Assembly: GCA_963742795.1 (NCBI GenBank)
Contig: CAVUNL010000008.1
Coordinates: forward strand, 310,001-374,000
Origin: Palsa-504 sp963742795
Lineage (GTDB): Bacteria; Actinomycetota; Actinomycetes; Streptosporangiales; Streptosporangiaceae
Length of the DNA stretch: 64,000 nucleotides
Direction: 5' to 3'
Shown here: piece by piece, positions 45,203 through 54,469 of the stretch
Layout: each line of letters starts with the position of its first letter
Position numbering within the stretch: the stretch's first letter is position 1
The notes under the pieces: generated by a model
Seen by the model: only the letters and a program-made list of their open reading frames with translations
What the model was told of the DNA's origin: nothing
Databases searched by the model: none
Made by a program: the position numbers and the translations under genes

Positions 45203-45220
45203 TTAGACGGCAGGGTCTAA
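45203..45220. promoter_or_regulatory. Inverted repeat upstream of the SDR gene
   Basis: TTAGAC (45203-45208) and GTCTAA (45215-45220), perfect half-sites with a six-base spacer, 25 bases upstream of the SDR start. TetR- or MarR-like spacing; no matching regulator gene is adjacent. Confidence 0.45.
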
Positions 45221-45263
45221 CGGGTTTACCGATACAGACCAGCCGCCCCCGCCGGAATCGCCG

Positions 45264-46109
45264 TCACCGGCAAACTAAGTGCCGCCCGGCCGGCGCCGCC
45301 ACGTCGTCGTAGACGCGCACCGCGGCCAGCCGCCCGTCCGGCCCGCGCTCGGAAACCTCGAGTCCCGCCTGCGGCGGCAGGTCGTGCCCACCCCAGCGGA
45401 CGCAGTTGTACTCCACGGCGCAGCGCACGCCTTCCTCGGTCACCGCGCACGGCACCCGGACGACCCCGCCCCCCGCGCTGAAGCACTTGGTGAAGTAGGC
45501 ATGCAGCTCACCGGGGCCGCGGTGCGTGTACTGCGGGCCGATCGGCTCGCGGAAGTACCCGTCCGGCTCGAACGCCCGCACCACCGCGTCGGCATCGCCG
45601 GCTGCCACCGCGTCCTGGAACTGCCCGACGATTCCGCCGGGGCGACGGTCGGTACCGGGCGCCAGGATGGGCGGCCTGACCTCGTGCCGCCCGATCAGCG
45701 GCCACTGGCTGCAGTAGGTGCGGAACACCACCGACTGGTCGTCGTGGGATTCGGCGACCACCGCCACCGGCCAGGACACCTCCTGCCCGTCCTGTGTCAG
45801 CTGTACCACCAGCTCGACCACGGCCTTCCCGTCGGCCGCGGTGGAGGCCACGGTCTGCGTCCGCCGGTTCATCCCGGCCAGCCACAACTCGTTCTGGCTG
45901 ACGAACTGCCGGACATGCCGGTGTCCGCGGACCTCGCCGGCCCGCGGGTCGTAGATCACCACCTCGCGCGGCCAGACCGTCTCCAGGTCCCTGGCGTCGG
46001 CCTTGTTCAGCGCGGCCACGTAGTGCCCGACCGGATCGGCCTGGCCAGCCCGGCGGGTCTGCAGCCGGACCAGCTCGACGGCGCTGCTGAACTCCGGAAA
46101 CCACGGCAT
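45264..46109 (-). CDS. Protein with two SnoaL-like (NTF2-fold) domains
   Basis: 281 aa from ATG 46109 (GAAGGAG upstream). Two cone-shaped NTF2-like domains are suggested: about 22-140 (YVAALNKADARDLETVWPRE, VVIYDPRAGEVRGHRHVRQF) and 160-275 (FQDAVAAGDADAVVRAFEPD, GYFREPIGPQYTHRGPGELH). The pattern 'aDldavvalFepDgyfrep.G....GpeEL..yf' is typical of SnoaL_2 proteins, which act as isomerases or ligand binders. No catalytic assignment possible. Confidence 0.72.
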   Translation of the reverse strand: MPWFPEFSSAVELVRLQTRRAGQADPVGHYVAALNKADARDLETVWPREVVIYDPRAGEVRGHRHVRQFVSQNELWLAGMNRRTQTVASTAADGKAVVELVVQLTQDGQEVSWPVAVVAESHDDQSVVFRTYCSQWPLIGRHEVRPPILAPGTDRRPGGIVGQFQDAVAAGDADAVVRAFEPDGYFREPIGPQYTHRGPGELHAYFTKCFSAGGGVVRVPCAVTEEGVRCAVEYNCVRWGGHDLPPQAGLEVSERGPDGRLAAVRVYDDVAAPAGRHLVCR

Positions 46110-46190
46110 CTCGGCTCCTTCTTCTCCCGCCAGCAGCCTACTCATGCCCCGGCCGCCAGCGAGCCGCCCCGTCTGGGAGAGGCTGGTGCC

Positions 46191-46370
46191 ATGGCATATG
46201 ACAGGCAATGGGTTGTCGACGGGCTCCGGCGCCTCGGCTACACCCAGGAAGCCGACGACGCCGAGCAGACGCTGCCAACGCAGATTCCAGACGAAGAGCT
46301 CAAGGCGTTCAGCGACCGGCACGGTATCTCTCGCGACGAGCTGATCAGCCGGATGGGCGGCAGCCCCTGA
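46191..46370 (+). CDS. Small conserved-type hypothetical protein
   Basis: 59 aa, ATG 46191, GGGAGAGG ten bases upstream. Helical, acidic (YTQEADDAEQTLPTQIPDEE) with a C-terminal GISRDELISRMGGSP that looks like a small helix-turn-helix or DUF-type peptide. Function unknown. Divergent to the SnoaL-like gene. Confidence 0.6.
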   Translation: MAYDRQWVVDGLRRLGYTQEADDAEQTLPTQIPDEELKAFSDRHGISRDELISRMGGSP

Positions 46371-46377
46371 GGCGCGC

Positions 46378-48966
46378 TCAGAGGCCGGCCCGGATGTGAC
46401 GCAGGGCGAGCTGCATGTCGGCCGCGGTCGCGAAGCGATCGGCGCTGGCCGGGGCGCACGCCTGGATCAGGAACGCGGCCAGGTCAGAGTTGAGGTCGGG
46501 GCGGATCGTCCTCGGGTCGATCACCGGCTCGCCGGCCATGGGCATGGCGTTGGGGAACGGGTGGTGACCGTTGCACAGGAGCTGGTAGAGCAGCACGCCG
46601 ACGGCGAACAGGTCGGTGGAGACGTCCCAGCGGTCCCGGCCGGCGTCGGGTGGCTGGTACGGGGGCGTACCCGAGTGCGTGCGCACCGGGTCGCCGACCC
46701 GGGAGGCGATGTTGAAGTCGAGCAGTTTGGCTCCGGTGCGGGTGAGGATCACGTTGAGCGGCTTGATATCGCGGTGCACCAGCCCCTTGTCCTGCAGTTC
46801 CAGCCACTCGCGCGACTCGGCTTCCGGCAGGTCCCCTGCGCGGCGCTGGTCGTCGAGCTGCCGCAGGCGCGCCGAGTCAGGGTGAAAGGCGACGAGCGCG
46901 TCGAGCAGGTCGAGGGCGACATCGACCGCTTCCCGGTCGCGGAGGTGCCTGGTCCCGCTGACAAACTCGCTGAGTGGCTCCCCGTCGATGAACTCGGCGA
47001 TCAGGTACCACTCGCCGGCCTTGGTCTTGCCGGCCCAGAAGACCTGCACCACGTGCGGATGATGGATCTTGCGCAGGGCGCCGATCTCGCGGCGCACCGC
47101 CTGGTACCCGGCGGCGCTGTCGAAGAGCTTGAGCGCTCGCTCCTCGCCCTCGACGTCATCGCGCACCCGGTAGACCTTCGAGAAGCCGCCCTGCCCGACG
47201 ACGTCCAGGACCTCGAAGCGGTCCTCGATGACGTCGCCGACCGCGTAGTCCGCGGCCTTGCCCCCGGCCGAGGACCGCACCTCGGCCGGGTCGGGTTCCG
47301 GGAGCGCCCGGCTGCCGCTCGAGGACGGCGCCGCGGCCCCGGGCAGATCGACGCGCTCGGCCGAGGTGAACGCCCTGGTGCTTCGCGCGACAGCGGAGTC
47401 CGGGTCCGCCCCCACGTGCCGGATACCCCCGACGGTGTACACCAGGCACGGGTGCAGCACGTACGTGGCCACGTCCGGCGGGAAGTGAAACTCCTCCACG
47501 TCGCCCATGGAGTAGAACCGGCGCCGCCCGGACTCGTCGACGTACCCGAGCAGGCCGTTCTGCCACAGGACCGAGGGCAGGTCGGTCGCCTTCTCGAAGT
47601 GCAGATCCGCGACTTCCTGCAGGGCCTCGAGATCCGCGCGGGAGAACCGGTCGACGCCGATCAGCCGGACGAAGGAGCGGACGTCCTCCTGCACCCCGCT
47701 GATGTAGGCCTGGGTGCTGGTGAACAGTTCGGAGTAGTCGTGCAGGGCGGCGCCGGCCGGCATCAGGTCCGAGGAGATCTGGTTGGCGCACTGGGCGAGC
47801 TGGGAGTCGCCGAACCGCTTGGCGCAGCGTTGCACCACCCGCTGCAGCGCCGCCGGCGACAGGCCGTCGTGGCCCGCCTGCTTGGTCCTCAGGACCTCCT
47901 CGTTCAGGTCATTGCCGAGCGAGATGATGTCGCGCGGGATCAGCCTGGTGTGGCTGAGCAGGTAGTCCCCGATCGGCCCGTCGCCGTCGGGCCCCGGCCA
48001 GTGGCCGTTGACCCCGAGCCAGTCGCCGATCGCGGGCGGGCCGGTGGCGGCGCGCCGCATCAGCAGGGACGGCGGCAGCCGGGCCAGCTTGCGCTGTAGC
48101 AGGTAGAGCAGCGAGCTGCGGTCCCAGGTCAGGACGCGGATGTGCGGCTCGTTGTAGTACCGCGGCGCATGCTCCGACCGGTACACCGACGACATGACGA
48201 TGTCGCGGATGCAGACCACGACGTGCAGGCGGCCGCCCAGCCTGGGGTCCCGGAGCAGCCGCATGACCTGGTAGAACAGCCCCTCCTGGCACTTCAGCCA
48301 GTACATCGGGGCGTGGCTGAACTCCTCGTCCAGCGCGTCCAGGTAGAAATAGACCGGCTTGCACCGGCCGACCACCTCGCCCAGCAGGTCCTCCAGATCG
48401 TCCCAGAGCGGATCGTCGAGGTACGTCGACAGCTGATGGGCGGTATTCCGCTGGTTGATCATGTCGCGGACCTCGGCGTAGATCGACCGGGGCCGGCGGA
48501 AGTCATCCAGCAGCCGCGCGTACGGCCCCTGGATCTCCTCGATCTGCTCGTCGCGCAGCTGCTGACGCAACTCCGGACGGGTCAGCAGGTGCGAGGTCAG
48601 CGAGCGCATGATCGCGCGATCCCAGATCTGCATCCACTTCTCGACCAGGACCTGGTCCGAGAACCACTGGCACGCCTTCACCACGACCTCGGTCTTCGGC
48701 AGGCTCTGCTGCGGCGCATCGGCGTAGACCGAGTCCTGATGGGACTGGAAATCCTGCAGCCGCCGCAGGTAGACCGTCTTGCCCGCGCCGAGCTTGCCCA
48801 CGATGACCCGCACCATGGAGTCGTTGGCCCGGGTCGCGAGGTGGCCAAACGCCGGATCGCCGCCGAAGTCGACGAACTCGCTGATCAGATCCTCGATGTC
48901 GGCTCGTGACCCGTCCGGATTGCCAAACGGCCCCACCGGGTCGAGCCGACGCCGCCTGCCGGCCAT
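46378..48966 (-). CDS. P-loop NTPase fused to a Ser/Thr protein kinase
   Basis: 862 aa. N-terminal NTPase: Walker A GKLGAGKT (residues 57-64), Walker B YFYLDALDEEF, sensor-like VVVCIRDIVMSS, a helical/wHTH segment to about 560, an Ala/Ser/Pro linker, then a kinase domain (about 590-862): VGQGGFSKVYRV, ALKLFD, HRDIKPLNVIL, LLDFNIA and GTPPYQPPD, DLFAVGVLLYQLL. The usual DFG is DFN, so metal binding may differ. No membrane helix or PASTA domain, hence cytosolic. The NTPase resembles the P-loop ATPases found in STAND/Sll1717-like proteins. Whether the kinase is the effector of a sensor NTPase, as in some defence proteins, is inference. Upstream 48967-49135 shows no gene. Confidence 0.8.
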   Translation of the reverse strand: MAGRRRRLDPVGPFGNPDGSRADIEDLISEFVDFGGDPAFGHLATRANDSMVRVIVGKLGAGKTVYLRRLQDFQSHQDSVYADAPQQSLPKTEVVVKACQWFSDQVLVEKWMQIWDRAIMRSLTSHLLTRPELRQQLRDEQIEEIQGPYARLLDDFRRPRSIYAEVRDMINQRNTAHQLSTYLDDPLWDDLEDLLGEVVGRCKPVYFYLDALDEEFSHAPMYWLKCQEGLFYQVMRLLRDPRLGGRLHVVVCIRDIVMSSVYRSEHAPRYYNEPHIRVLTWDRSSLLYLLQRKLARLPPSLLMRRAATGPPAIGDWLGVNGHWPGPDGDGPIGDYLLSHTRLIPRDIISLGNDLNEEVLRTKQAGHDGLSPAALQRVVQRCAKRFGDSQLAQCANQISSDLMPAGAALHDYSELFTSTQAYISGVQEDVRSFVRLIGVDRFSRADLEALQEVADLHFEKATDLPSVLWQNGLLGYVDESGRRRFYSMGDVEEFHFPPDVATYVLHPCLVYTVGGIRHVGADPDSAVARSTRAFTSAERVDLPGAAAPSSSGSRALPEPDPAEVRSSAGGKAADYAVGDVIEDRFEVLDVVGQGGFSKVYRVRDDVEGEERALKLFDSAAGYQAVRREIGALRKIHHPHVVQVFWAGKTKAGEWYLIAEFIDGEPLSEFVSGTRHLRDREAVDVALDLLDALVAFHPDSARLRQLDDQRRAGDLPEAESREWLELQDKGLVHRDIKPLNVILTRTGAKLLDFNIASRVGDPVRTHSGTPPYQPPDAGRDRWDVSTDLFAVGVLLYQLLCNGHHPFPNAMPMAGEPVIDPRTIRPDLNSDLAAFLIQACAPASADRFATAADMQLALRHIRAGL

Positions 48967-49135
48967 CTACCCTCCCAACCCGGATCGTAGCCGCCCACCG
49001 GAGCAAGAGCCAGCAAAGCGCCAGCAACCCCGGCCAGGCCACCGAACCGTGCAAAACGGCCTATCCCGATCAAATGATCGGTGTGCACCGGGCCCGGGAT
49101 GATACGGGTCACCGTCGATTGCGGACAGGTGACCG

Positions 49136-49519
49136 TCAGCTGCGCGCGTCGACGATGTAGTCACGGCCCAGGCCGAGCAGGACCTGGTCGGCGGAAAGCA
49201 GCCGTAGTCCCTCGCGGGAGGCCTGCGCCACCAGCAGGCGGTCGAACGGGTCGTGCCTGACCAACTCGGGGAAGTCCCGGATCGCCTCGGCGTGCTCGGC
49301 GGTGATACTGAGCGGCACCAGGCCCTGTGCGGTGAGCCTGTTGCTGAGGTCAGCCGGGACCGACAGCTTGCCGAGCATGGTCTTGATGGTCAGCTCCCAG
49401 ACCGTCGCCGCCGAGACATAGACCCCTTGTGCGGAAGTGATCAGCTGACGGGCCCGGGGGCCGAGGCGCGGGTTGTCGTCCAGCAGCCATAGCAGCGCCT
49501 GGCTGTCAAGGAGCAGCAT
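49136..49519 (-). CDS. vapC: PIN-domain toxin (VapC-type)
   Basis: 127 aa. PIN fold: first acidic residue in LLLDSQALLWLL, Glu in VSAATVWELTIK, and DPFDRLLVAQA with later acidic residue in LLSADQVLL. Metal-dependent RNase toxin of a type II system. Its start overlaps the antitoxin by 14 bases. It belongs to the PhoH-less 'type II toxin VapC/PIN with Phd antitoxin' arrangement. Confidence 0.88.
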   Translation of the reverse strand: MLLLDSQALLWLLDDNPRLGPRARQLITSAQGVYVSAATVWELTIKTMLGKLSVPADLSNRLTAQGLVPLSITAEHAEAIRDFPELVRHDPFDRLLVAQASREGLRLLSADQVLLGLGRDYIVDARS

Positions 49520-49793
49520 CGCCGTCCGGCCCGCCGCGATCGCCGGATTCCTCAGGCTTTTCCGCTACGCCGTAGAACATCTGCTGGATATCCGGATCTA
49601 GGCCGAACGCCTGATCGTCGTAGGCGACCTCGCCCTTCAGGCCACCGAACGTCACCGTCGCCGCCTGGTGCGGCACCAGGTCCGCGACGGGCGTGCCGGC
49701 CTTCGAGATCACCACCCGCTCGCCCGCGGCGACCTGTTCCAGCAGGCGCGACAGGTGTGTCTTTGCCTCGTGGATGTTGACGTTCACGGTCAT
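49506..49793 (-). CDS. Phd/YefM-family antitoxin
   Basis: 95 aa from ATG 49793 (GAGG upstream); an earlier in-frame ATG lies at 49805. The N-terminus VNIHEAKTHLSRLLEQVAAG, ERVVISKAGTPVADLVP is the Phd DNA-binding/dimerisation fold; the C-terminus (DPDIQQMFYG) would wrap the toxin. It represses its own operon, probably through the ACTAA-AC-TTAGT dyad upstream. Confidence 0.88.
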   Translation of the reverse strand: MTVNVNIHEAKTHLSRLLEQVAAGERVVISKAGTPVADLVPHQAATVTFGGLKGEVAYDDQAFGLDPDIQQMFYGVAEKPEESGDRGGPDGDAAP

Positions 49794-49813
49794 ACGCCTC
49801 ATCATACGCCTGA

Positions 49814-49825
49814 ACTAAACTTAGT
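49814..49825. promoter_or_regulatory. Candidate operator of the toxin-antitoxin pair
   Basis: ACTAAACTTAGT is a 5-2-5 inverted repeat in a locally AT-rich patch, 21 bases upstream of the antitoxin ATG. It is followed by CTAGT, a partial third half-site. Typical of Phd/YefM autoregulation. Confidence 0.5.
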
Positions 49826-49861
49826 CTAGTCAAGCTAGGGTCAGGGCGTGCGGCAATCTGA

Positions 49862-50068
49862 GCGGCGTTCCTGGCCGGGACGGTGGTAGCGGGGGTCGCC
49901 GTGGGCGCGGTCTTCATGGGCAGCCTGGCCACGGCCAACCGTCTCGCCCCGCCCGGGCGGCGCGGCCAGGCCGTTTCCGCCTTCTTCGTGGCGTGCTACT
50001 GCGGCCTGGTCATCCCGGTGGTCGGCGTCGGGGTGGCATCGCAGTTCATCGGCGACTTCCGGACTCGA
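49862..50068 (+). pseudogene. MFS transporter C-terminal fragment
   Basis: The frame after TGA 49859-49861 reads GTVVAGVAVGAVFMGSLATA, NRLAPPGRRGQAVSAFFVAC and GLVIPVVGVGVASQFIGDFR, the last two helices of an MFS exporter. No upstream part exists, and after IGDFR coding character is lost (another frame gives LELLELRRLALEPKSGAR to TGA about 50120). A decayed remnant. Confidence 0.65.
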
Positions 50069-50168
50069 ACTGCTCGAGCTCCGCCGCCTGGCCCTGGAAC
50101 CGAAGAGCGGTGCCCGATGAACCAGAACGAACACCGCCGGACACCGTTCGCGTGGCCTTCGGGGCGCT

Positions 50169-50198
50169 TTGTTAGACAGTGCTGGCACGGGCTATATT
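50169..50198 (+). promoter_or_regulatory. Promoter of the mug gene
   Basis: TTGTTA (50169-50174), 18-base spacer, TATATT (50193-50198). A good sigma-70-like match and rare in such GC-rich DNA; the start would lie just before the GGGAGG ribosome site. Confidence 0.5.
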
Positions 50199-50214
50199 TC
50201 GACGGGAGGTGCCG

Positions 50215-50844
50215 ATGATGCCGGGCAAGCCGGTAGCAGCCCGCGGCAAGCGGTTCTCCCCGGCGGAGCTGGAAGCCGCGCGGCGGGTGCGCCTCGCCGA
50301 CGTGATCGCCGACGACCTGGTGGTGCTGTTCTGCGGCGCCAACCCTGGGCTTTCCTCCGCCGCGGCAGGCGCGCCATTCGCGACGCCGAGCGATCGCTGG
50401 TGGCCGGCGCTGTATGAGTCCGGGTTCACGCCTCGCCGCCTGGCCCCGAACGAAGCGCACGAGCTGCTGGCCCTAGGACTTGGCCTGACCAGCCTCGTCC
50501 GCCGCCCGACCGTCGGCGTCGCCGAGCTGGCCGAGGCGGAATTTGTCGAGGGCGGTCGGCTGCTGCGCAGGCGTGTGCTCGCCCGGCATCCCCAATGGCT
50601 GGCGGTGCTGGGAGTCACGGCGTACCGCGCCGCCTTCGGTCGGCCAGACGCGGCAGTCGGTCTGCAGGAAGACACGATCGGATCGACGAGGCTCTGGATA
50701 CTGCCCAATCCGAGTGGCCTCAACGCGCACTATCCTCCCCGGGCGCTGGCCACCGAGTTCGCCCGGCTGCGGGTGGCTGCGGGTCTCCCCGACCGGTCGA
50801 GGCGACGCACCGGTCACCTCGGCTCGGGGACGACTCGGATGTAG
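50215..50844 (+). CDS. mug: G/U mismatch-specific uracil-DNA glycosylase (Mug)
   Basis: 209 aa from ATG 50215 (GGGAGG upstream); ATG 50218 is equally possible. Motif A is LVVLFCGANPGLSSAAAGAP, FATPSDRWWPALYESGF; motif B is WILPNPSGLNAHY. Removes uracil or ethenocytosine from mismatches in DNA repair. The last ~11 residues (TGHLGSGTTRM) are encoded by the end of the duplicated peroxiredoxin module, so the original C-terminus was replaced when that module arrived. Overlaps the convergent peroxiredoxin by 31 bases. Confidence 0.9.
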   Translation: MMPGKPVAARGKRFSPAELEAARRVRLADVIADDLVVLFCGANPGLSSAAAGAPFATPSDRWWPALYESGFTPRRLAPNEAHELLALGLGLTSLVRRPTVGVAELAEAEFVEGGRLLRRRVLARHPQWLAVLGVTAYRAAFGRPDAAVGLQEDTIGSTRLWILPNPSGLNAHYPPRALATEFARLRVAAGLPDRSRRRTGHLGSGTTRM

Positions 50845-51470
50845 GGCTTGACGGACTTCCACTCGCCGAAGGTCGCCTTCGCCTCGTCGTCGGACACCGT
50901 GAGGGCGATCATCACATCGTCGCCCGGCTTCCAGTTGGCCGGCGTCACGACCCGGTGCCTGGCGGTCAGCTGGAGCGAGTCGATGACCCGCAGCAGCTCG
51001 GCGAAGTTGCGGCCGGTCGCGTTCGGGTACACCACGATGAGCCTGATCTTCTTATCCGGGCTTATCACGAACACGTTCCGGACGGTCAGGTTGTCAAGTG
51101 CGCAGCGCGAGCTGGCGTCACCCGAAGCGGAGGCGGGCAGCATCCCGTAGAGCTTGGACACATTGAGATCCGTGTCGCCGATGATCGGGTAGCCGGGTCG
51201 CGCACCCTGGGTCTCCTCGATGTCATCAGCCCACCTGTTGTGGCTCTCGGTGGCGTCCACCGAAAGGCCGATGACCTTCACCCCGCGGCGTTCGAACTCC
51301 GGCGCCAGCTTGGCCACCTGCCCGAGCTCGGTGGTGCACACCGGGGTGAAGTCCTTGGGATGCGAGAACAGCACCGCCCAGGAATCTCCGATCCACTCGT
51401 GGAAGCTGATCCTGCCCTGGGTGGTGTCAGCCTCGAAATCCGGTGCGCTGTCGTTGATGGACAGTCCCAT
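50814..51470 (-). CDS. 1-Cys peroxiredoxin (Prx6 type), copy 2
   Basis: 218 aa, nearly identical to 4616-5272. By eye the amino acid differences are Thr8Ser and two adjacent changes in DDEA(RG/KA)TFGEW. The same AAAGGAG ribosome site and Cys45 in PVCTTE are present. Here no PIG-L or aminotransferase gene follows; the gene instead runs into mug. Near-identity at DNA level, compared with the strongly diverged adjacent regulators, points to recent gene conversion or strong constraint. Confidence 0.88.
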   Translation of the reverse strand: MGLSINDSAPDFEADTTQGRISFHEWIGDSWAVLFSHPKDFTPVCTTELGQVAKLAPEFERRGVKVIGLSVDATESHNRWADDIEETQGARPGYPIIGDTDLNVSKLYGMLPASASGDASSRCALDNLTVRNVFVISPDKKIRLIVVYPNATGRNFAELLRVIDSLQLTARHRVVTPANWKPGDDVMIALTVSDDEAKATFGEWKSVKPYIRVVPEPR

Positions 51471-51730
51471 TTGTCATACTCCTTTGTCGTTTGTGACCAG
51501 TTGCCATGCTGCCCGCCGACCAGGGCGATCACCACACATGTCGGCCACAGGAGACCCACAGGATCGTGTGCCACCCGGGCTCGGCCGCCGAAGGGCTGCC
51601 CGGTGGCCTGCCGCCTGGCGCTGGCCGTGCTGCCAGCGCTTGTTAGGCTGGCTGGCAGGGTCTTGTCCGTGCGGTGGCCCGGGCGTCCTGCGGTGCACGG
51701 CGGGCGGGTTTCGTGAGGGGCGATGGGCCG

Positions 51731-54435
51731 GTGCCGAAGCAGCCTGCGCTGAGCTTCGCCGGATTGCTGCGGCGGCTGCGCGACGATGCCGGGCTGACCC
51801 AGGAGGAGCTGGCGGAGGCGGCGAGCCTGTCCCCGCGGTCGGTCAGCGACCTGGAGCGGGGCGTGAACCTGACGGCCCGCCATGACACGGCCCGGCTGCT
51901 GGCCGGTGCGCTGGGCCTGACCGGGCCGCAGCGGGCGCTGTTCGAGGCAGCGGCGCGCGGCCGGGCTCCGGCGGAGGAGGTGCTGGCCGCCGGGGAAGCC
52001 GCGGCCGCGGCAGCGGCGACTCGGGCGCTGCCCCGTGATATCGCCAGCTTCACCGGCCGCGCGGCCGAACTGGCCCAGCTGGTCGGCGCGGTGACCGGTG
52101 CGGCCGCGGCCGGGGTGGGGGTGGTGGGGATCCATGCGATCGGCGGGATGGCCGGGATCGGCAAGACGACCTTCGCGGTGCACGCGGCGCACAAGCTGGC
52201 CGACGGTTTCCCGGATGGGCAGTTTTTCCTGCCGCTGCACGCCCACACGCCGGGTCAGCGGCCGGTCGAGCCGGCCGATGCCCTGGCCAGCTTGCTGCTG
52301 AGCGCCGGGGTCGGGGCGCAGCAGATCCCGCCCGGCCGGCGGCCCGGGCCGCGCGATGGCGGGATTACCTGGCCGGGAAGAAGGTGCTGCTGCTGCTGGA
52401 TGACGCGGCCTCCCATGAGCAGGTCACCCCGCTGCTGCCGGGCACAGCGGGCAGCGTGGTGCTGATCACCAGCCGTCGGCACCTGACCGCGCTGCAGGAC
52501 GCGGCAGCGGTCAGCCTGGATACCCTGACGCCGGAGGAGGCCGCCGCCTTGCTGGCCCGGCTGTCCGGGCGCCCCGGCCTGGGCCCGGGCGACGGCTCGG
52601 CCGGGCAGATCACCCGGCTGTGCGGGTACCTGCCGCTGGCGATCGGGATGCTGGCCCGCCAGCTGCACCATCACCCAGCCTGGACCGCGGCCGACCTGGC
52701 CGCCGACCTGACCACCGCGGCGGGCCGGCTGGAGCTGATGCAGGCCGAGAACCTGTCCGTGGCGGCCGCGTTCGACCTGTCCTATCAGGACCTGACCGAA
52801 GGCCAGCAGCGGCTGTTCCGCCGCCTGGGCGTGCACCCCGGTCCCGACATCGACGCGTACGCCGCGGCCGCCCTGGACGGCACGGACCTGGCCACCGCCC
52901 GCCGCCACCTGGACGGCCTGTACGATCACTACCTGCTGAGCGAGCCCGCCCGCGGCCGGTACCGGCTGCACGACCTGCTCCGCGAGCACGCCCGCGCGCT
53001 GGCGTTCGCCGGCGACCCCGCCGACGCCGACGCCGCGGCCGGGAGGCTGCTGGATTACTACCTCCACACCGCCGCAGCGGCCGGCCTGCACATCGCCACC
53101 CGCAACACTGTCGTGGTCCGGCCTCCGCCCGGTGAACCGCCGGCCGTCGCCCCGCTGCTGCCTACGGCCGCGCGGGCGTCGGCCTGGCTGGACGCCGAGC
53201 GGGCGAACCTGCACGCGACCGCCGGGTTCGCCGCCGCCACGGGGCGGCCCCTACATGCCATCGCCATCCCCACCGCGATCAGCGGTTTCCTGTTCGCCCG
53301 AGGTCACTGGGACCAGTCCGTCGGCCTGCACCGGGCCGCCCTGGCCGTCGCGGGCCAGGCCGGGGACCGAGCTGGACAGGCCGGTGCGCTGAACGAGCTG
53401 GGCATCTTGCAGCGGGCGACCGGCACCCACCTGGCCGCCGCCGCCAGCCTGACCCGGGCGCTGGAGGTGTACCGCGGCCTGGGCCACCGGCTCGGCATGG
53501 CCAGCGCCCTGGACAATCTGGGCCGGGTGCAGTACGAGACCGGGGAGTACCCCGCCGCCGCCGCCAGCCACCAGCAGGCCCTGACGCTGTACCGCGACCT
53601 CGATCACCGGGTCGGCCAGGCCCTGGCCATCAACAACTTGGGCAACGTGCAATCGCTGACTGCGGACTACCCAGCCGCCGCCTCCAGCTACCAGCAGGCG
53701 CTGGGCATGTTCCGTGACGTCGGCCATCGGCTCGGCCAGGCTCTGGCCACCGGCAACCTAGGCACCGTGCAATCGCGGACCGGGGACTACCCCGCCGCCG
53801 CCGCCAGCCTGAACAAAGCGCTGGGCATATACCGCGACCTCGGCGACCGGCTCGGCCAGGCGATGGCCCTGCACAATCTGGGCGACGTGCAACTGCGGAC
53901 CGGGGACTACGCCACCGCCGCTGCCACCCAGCAGCAGGCACTGCGCATGTTCCGCGACCTCGGCCATCGGCTCGGCCAGGCTCTGGCCACCGCCAACTTG
54001 GGCAACGTGCAATCGCGGACCGGGGACTACCCCGCCGCCGCCGCCAGCCTGAACAAGGCGCTGGGCATATACCGCGACCTCGGCGACCGCTACGGCCAGG
54101 CTGAAGTCCTGAACGACCTAGGCGACCTGCTGGCACGATCGGCGGACGGCGACCAGGCCCGCGACCACCACGCCCAGGCATTGGCCATCGCCCGCGAGAT
54201 CAGCGCGCCGTTGGAGGAGGCACGTGCCCTGGAAGGCCTCGGCCACTGCCTGCTCCGGGACGGCAACCCCGGCGGCGCCGCCGCGCACTGGCAGCAGGCA
54301 CTGACGATCTACCAGCGGATCGGCGCCCCGGACGCCCAGCGGATCCAGGAAACCCTCCGCCAGCACGGCATCACCACTGCTCCGCCGCCGTCCACCGGCG
54401 AGAGCCGTCAGCCCGGCGCACCCACCGCGCTGTGA
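51731..54435 (+). pseudogene. HTH-NB-ARC-TPR regulator, copy 2 (frameshifted)
   Basis: Paralogue of 5648-8353, same start context (GTG 51731; GTG 51713 alternative). The HTH (GLTQEELAEAASLSPRSVSD) and P-loop GGMAGIGKTT are intact. At about 52330-52365 one base is missing relative to copy 1 (CCCGCCCGGCCGGCGGCC versus CCCGGCCGGGCTGGCGGCC), so the first frame stops early (..QRAAWC), and the frame for LLLLDDAASHEQV and all TPRs continues separately to 54435. Seven TPR units follow; two (53744-53863 and 53984-54103) are almost identical and so recently duplicated. As it stands the protein is split between P-loop and kinase-2. Confidence 0.85.
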
Positions 54436-54469
54436 GCAAGCCGGCGGGCGGCGCGGATGCGGGGCGTCA

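Noticed and set aside
49107..49134. GGTCACC/GGTGACC inverted repeat as terminator
   Set aside because: Only 7 bp with a 14-base loop and no U tract; too weak.
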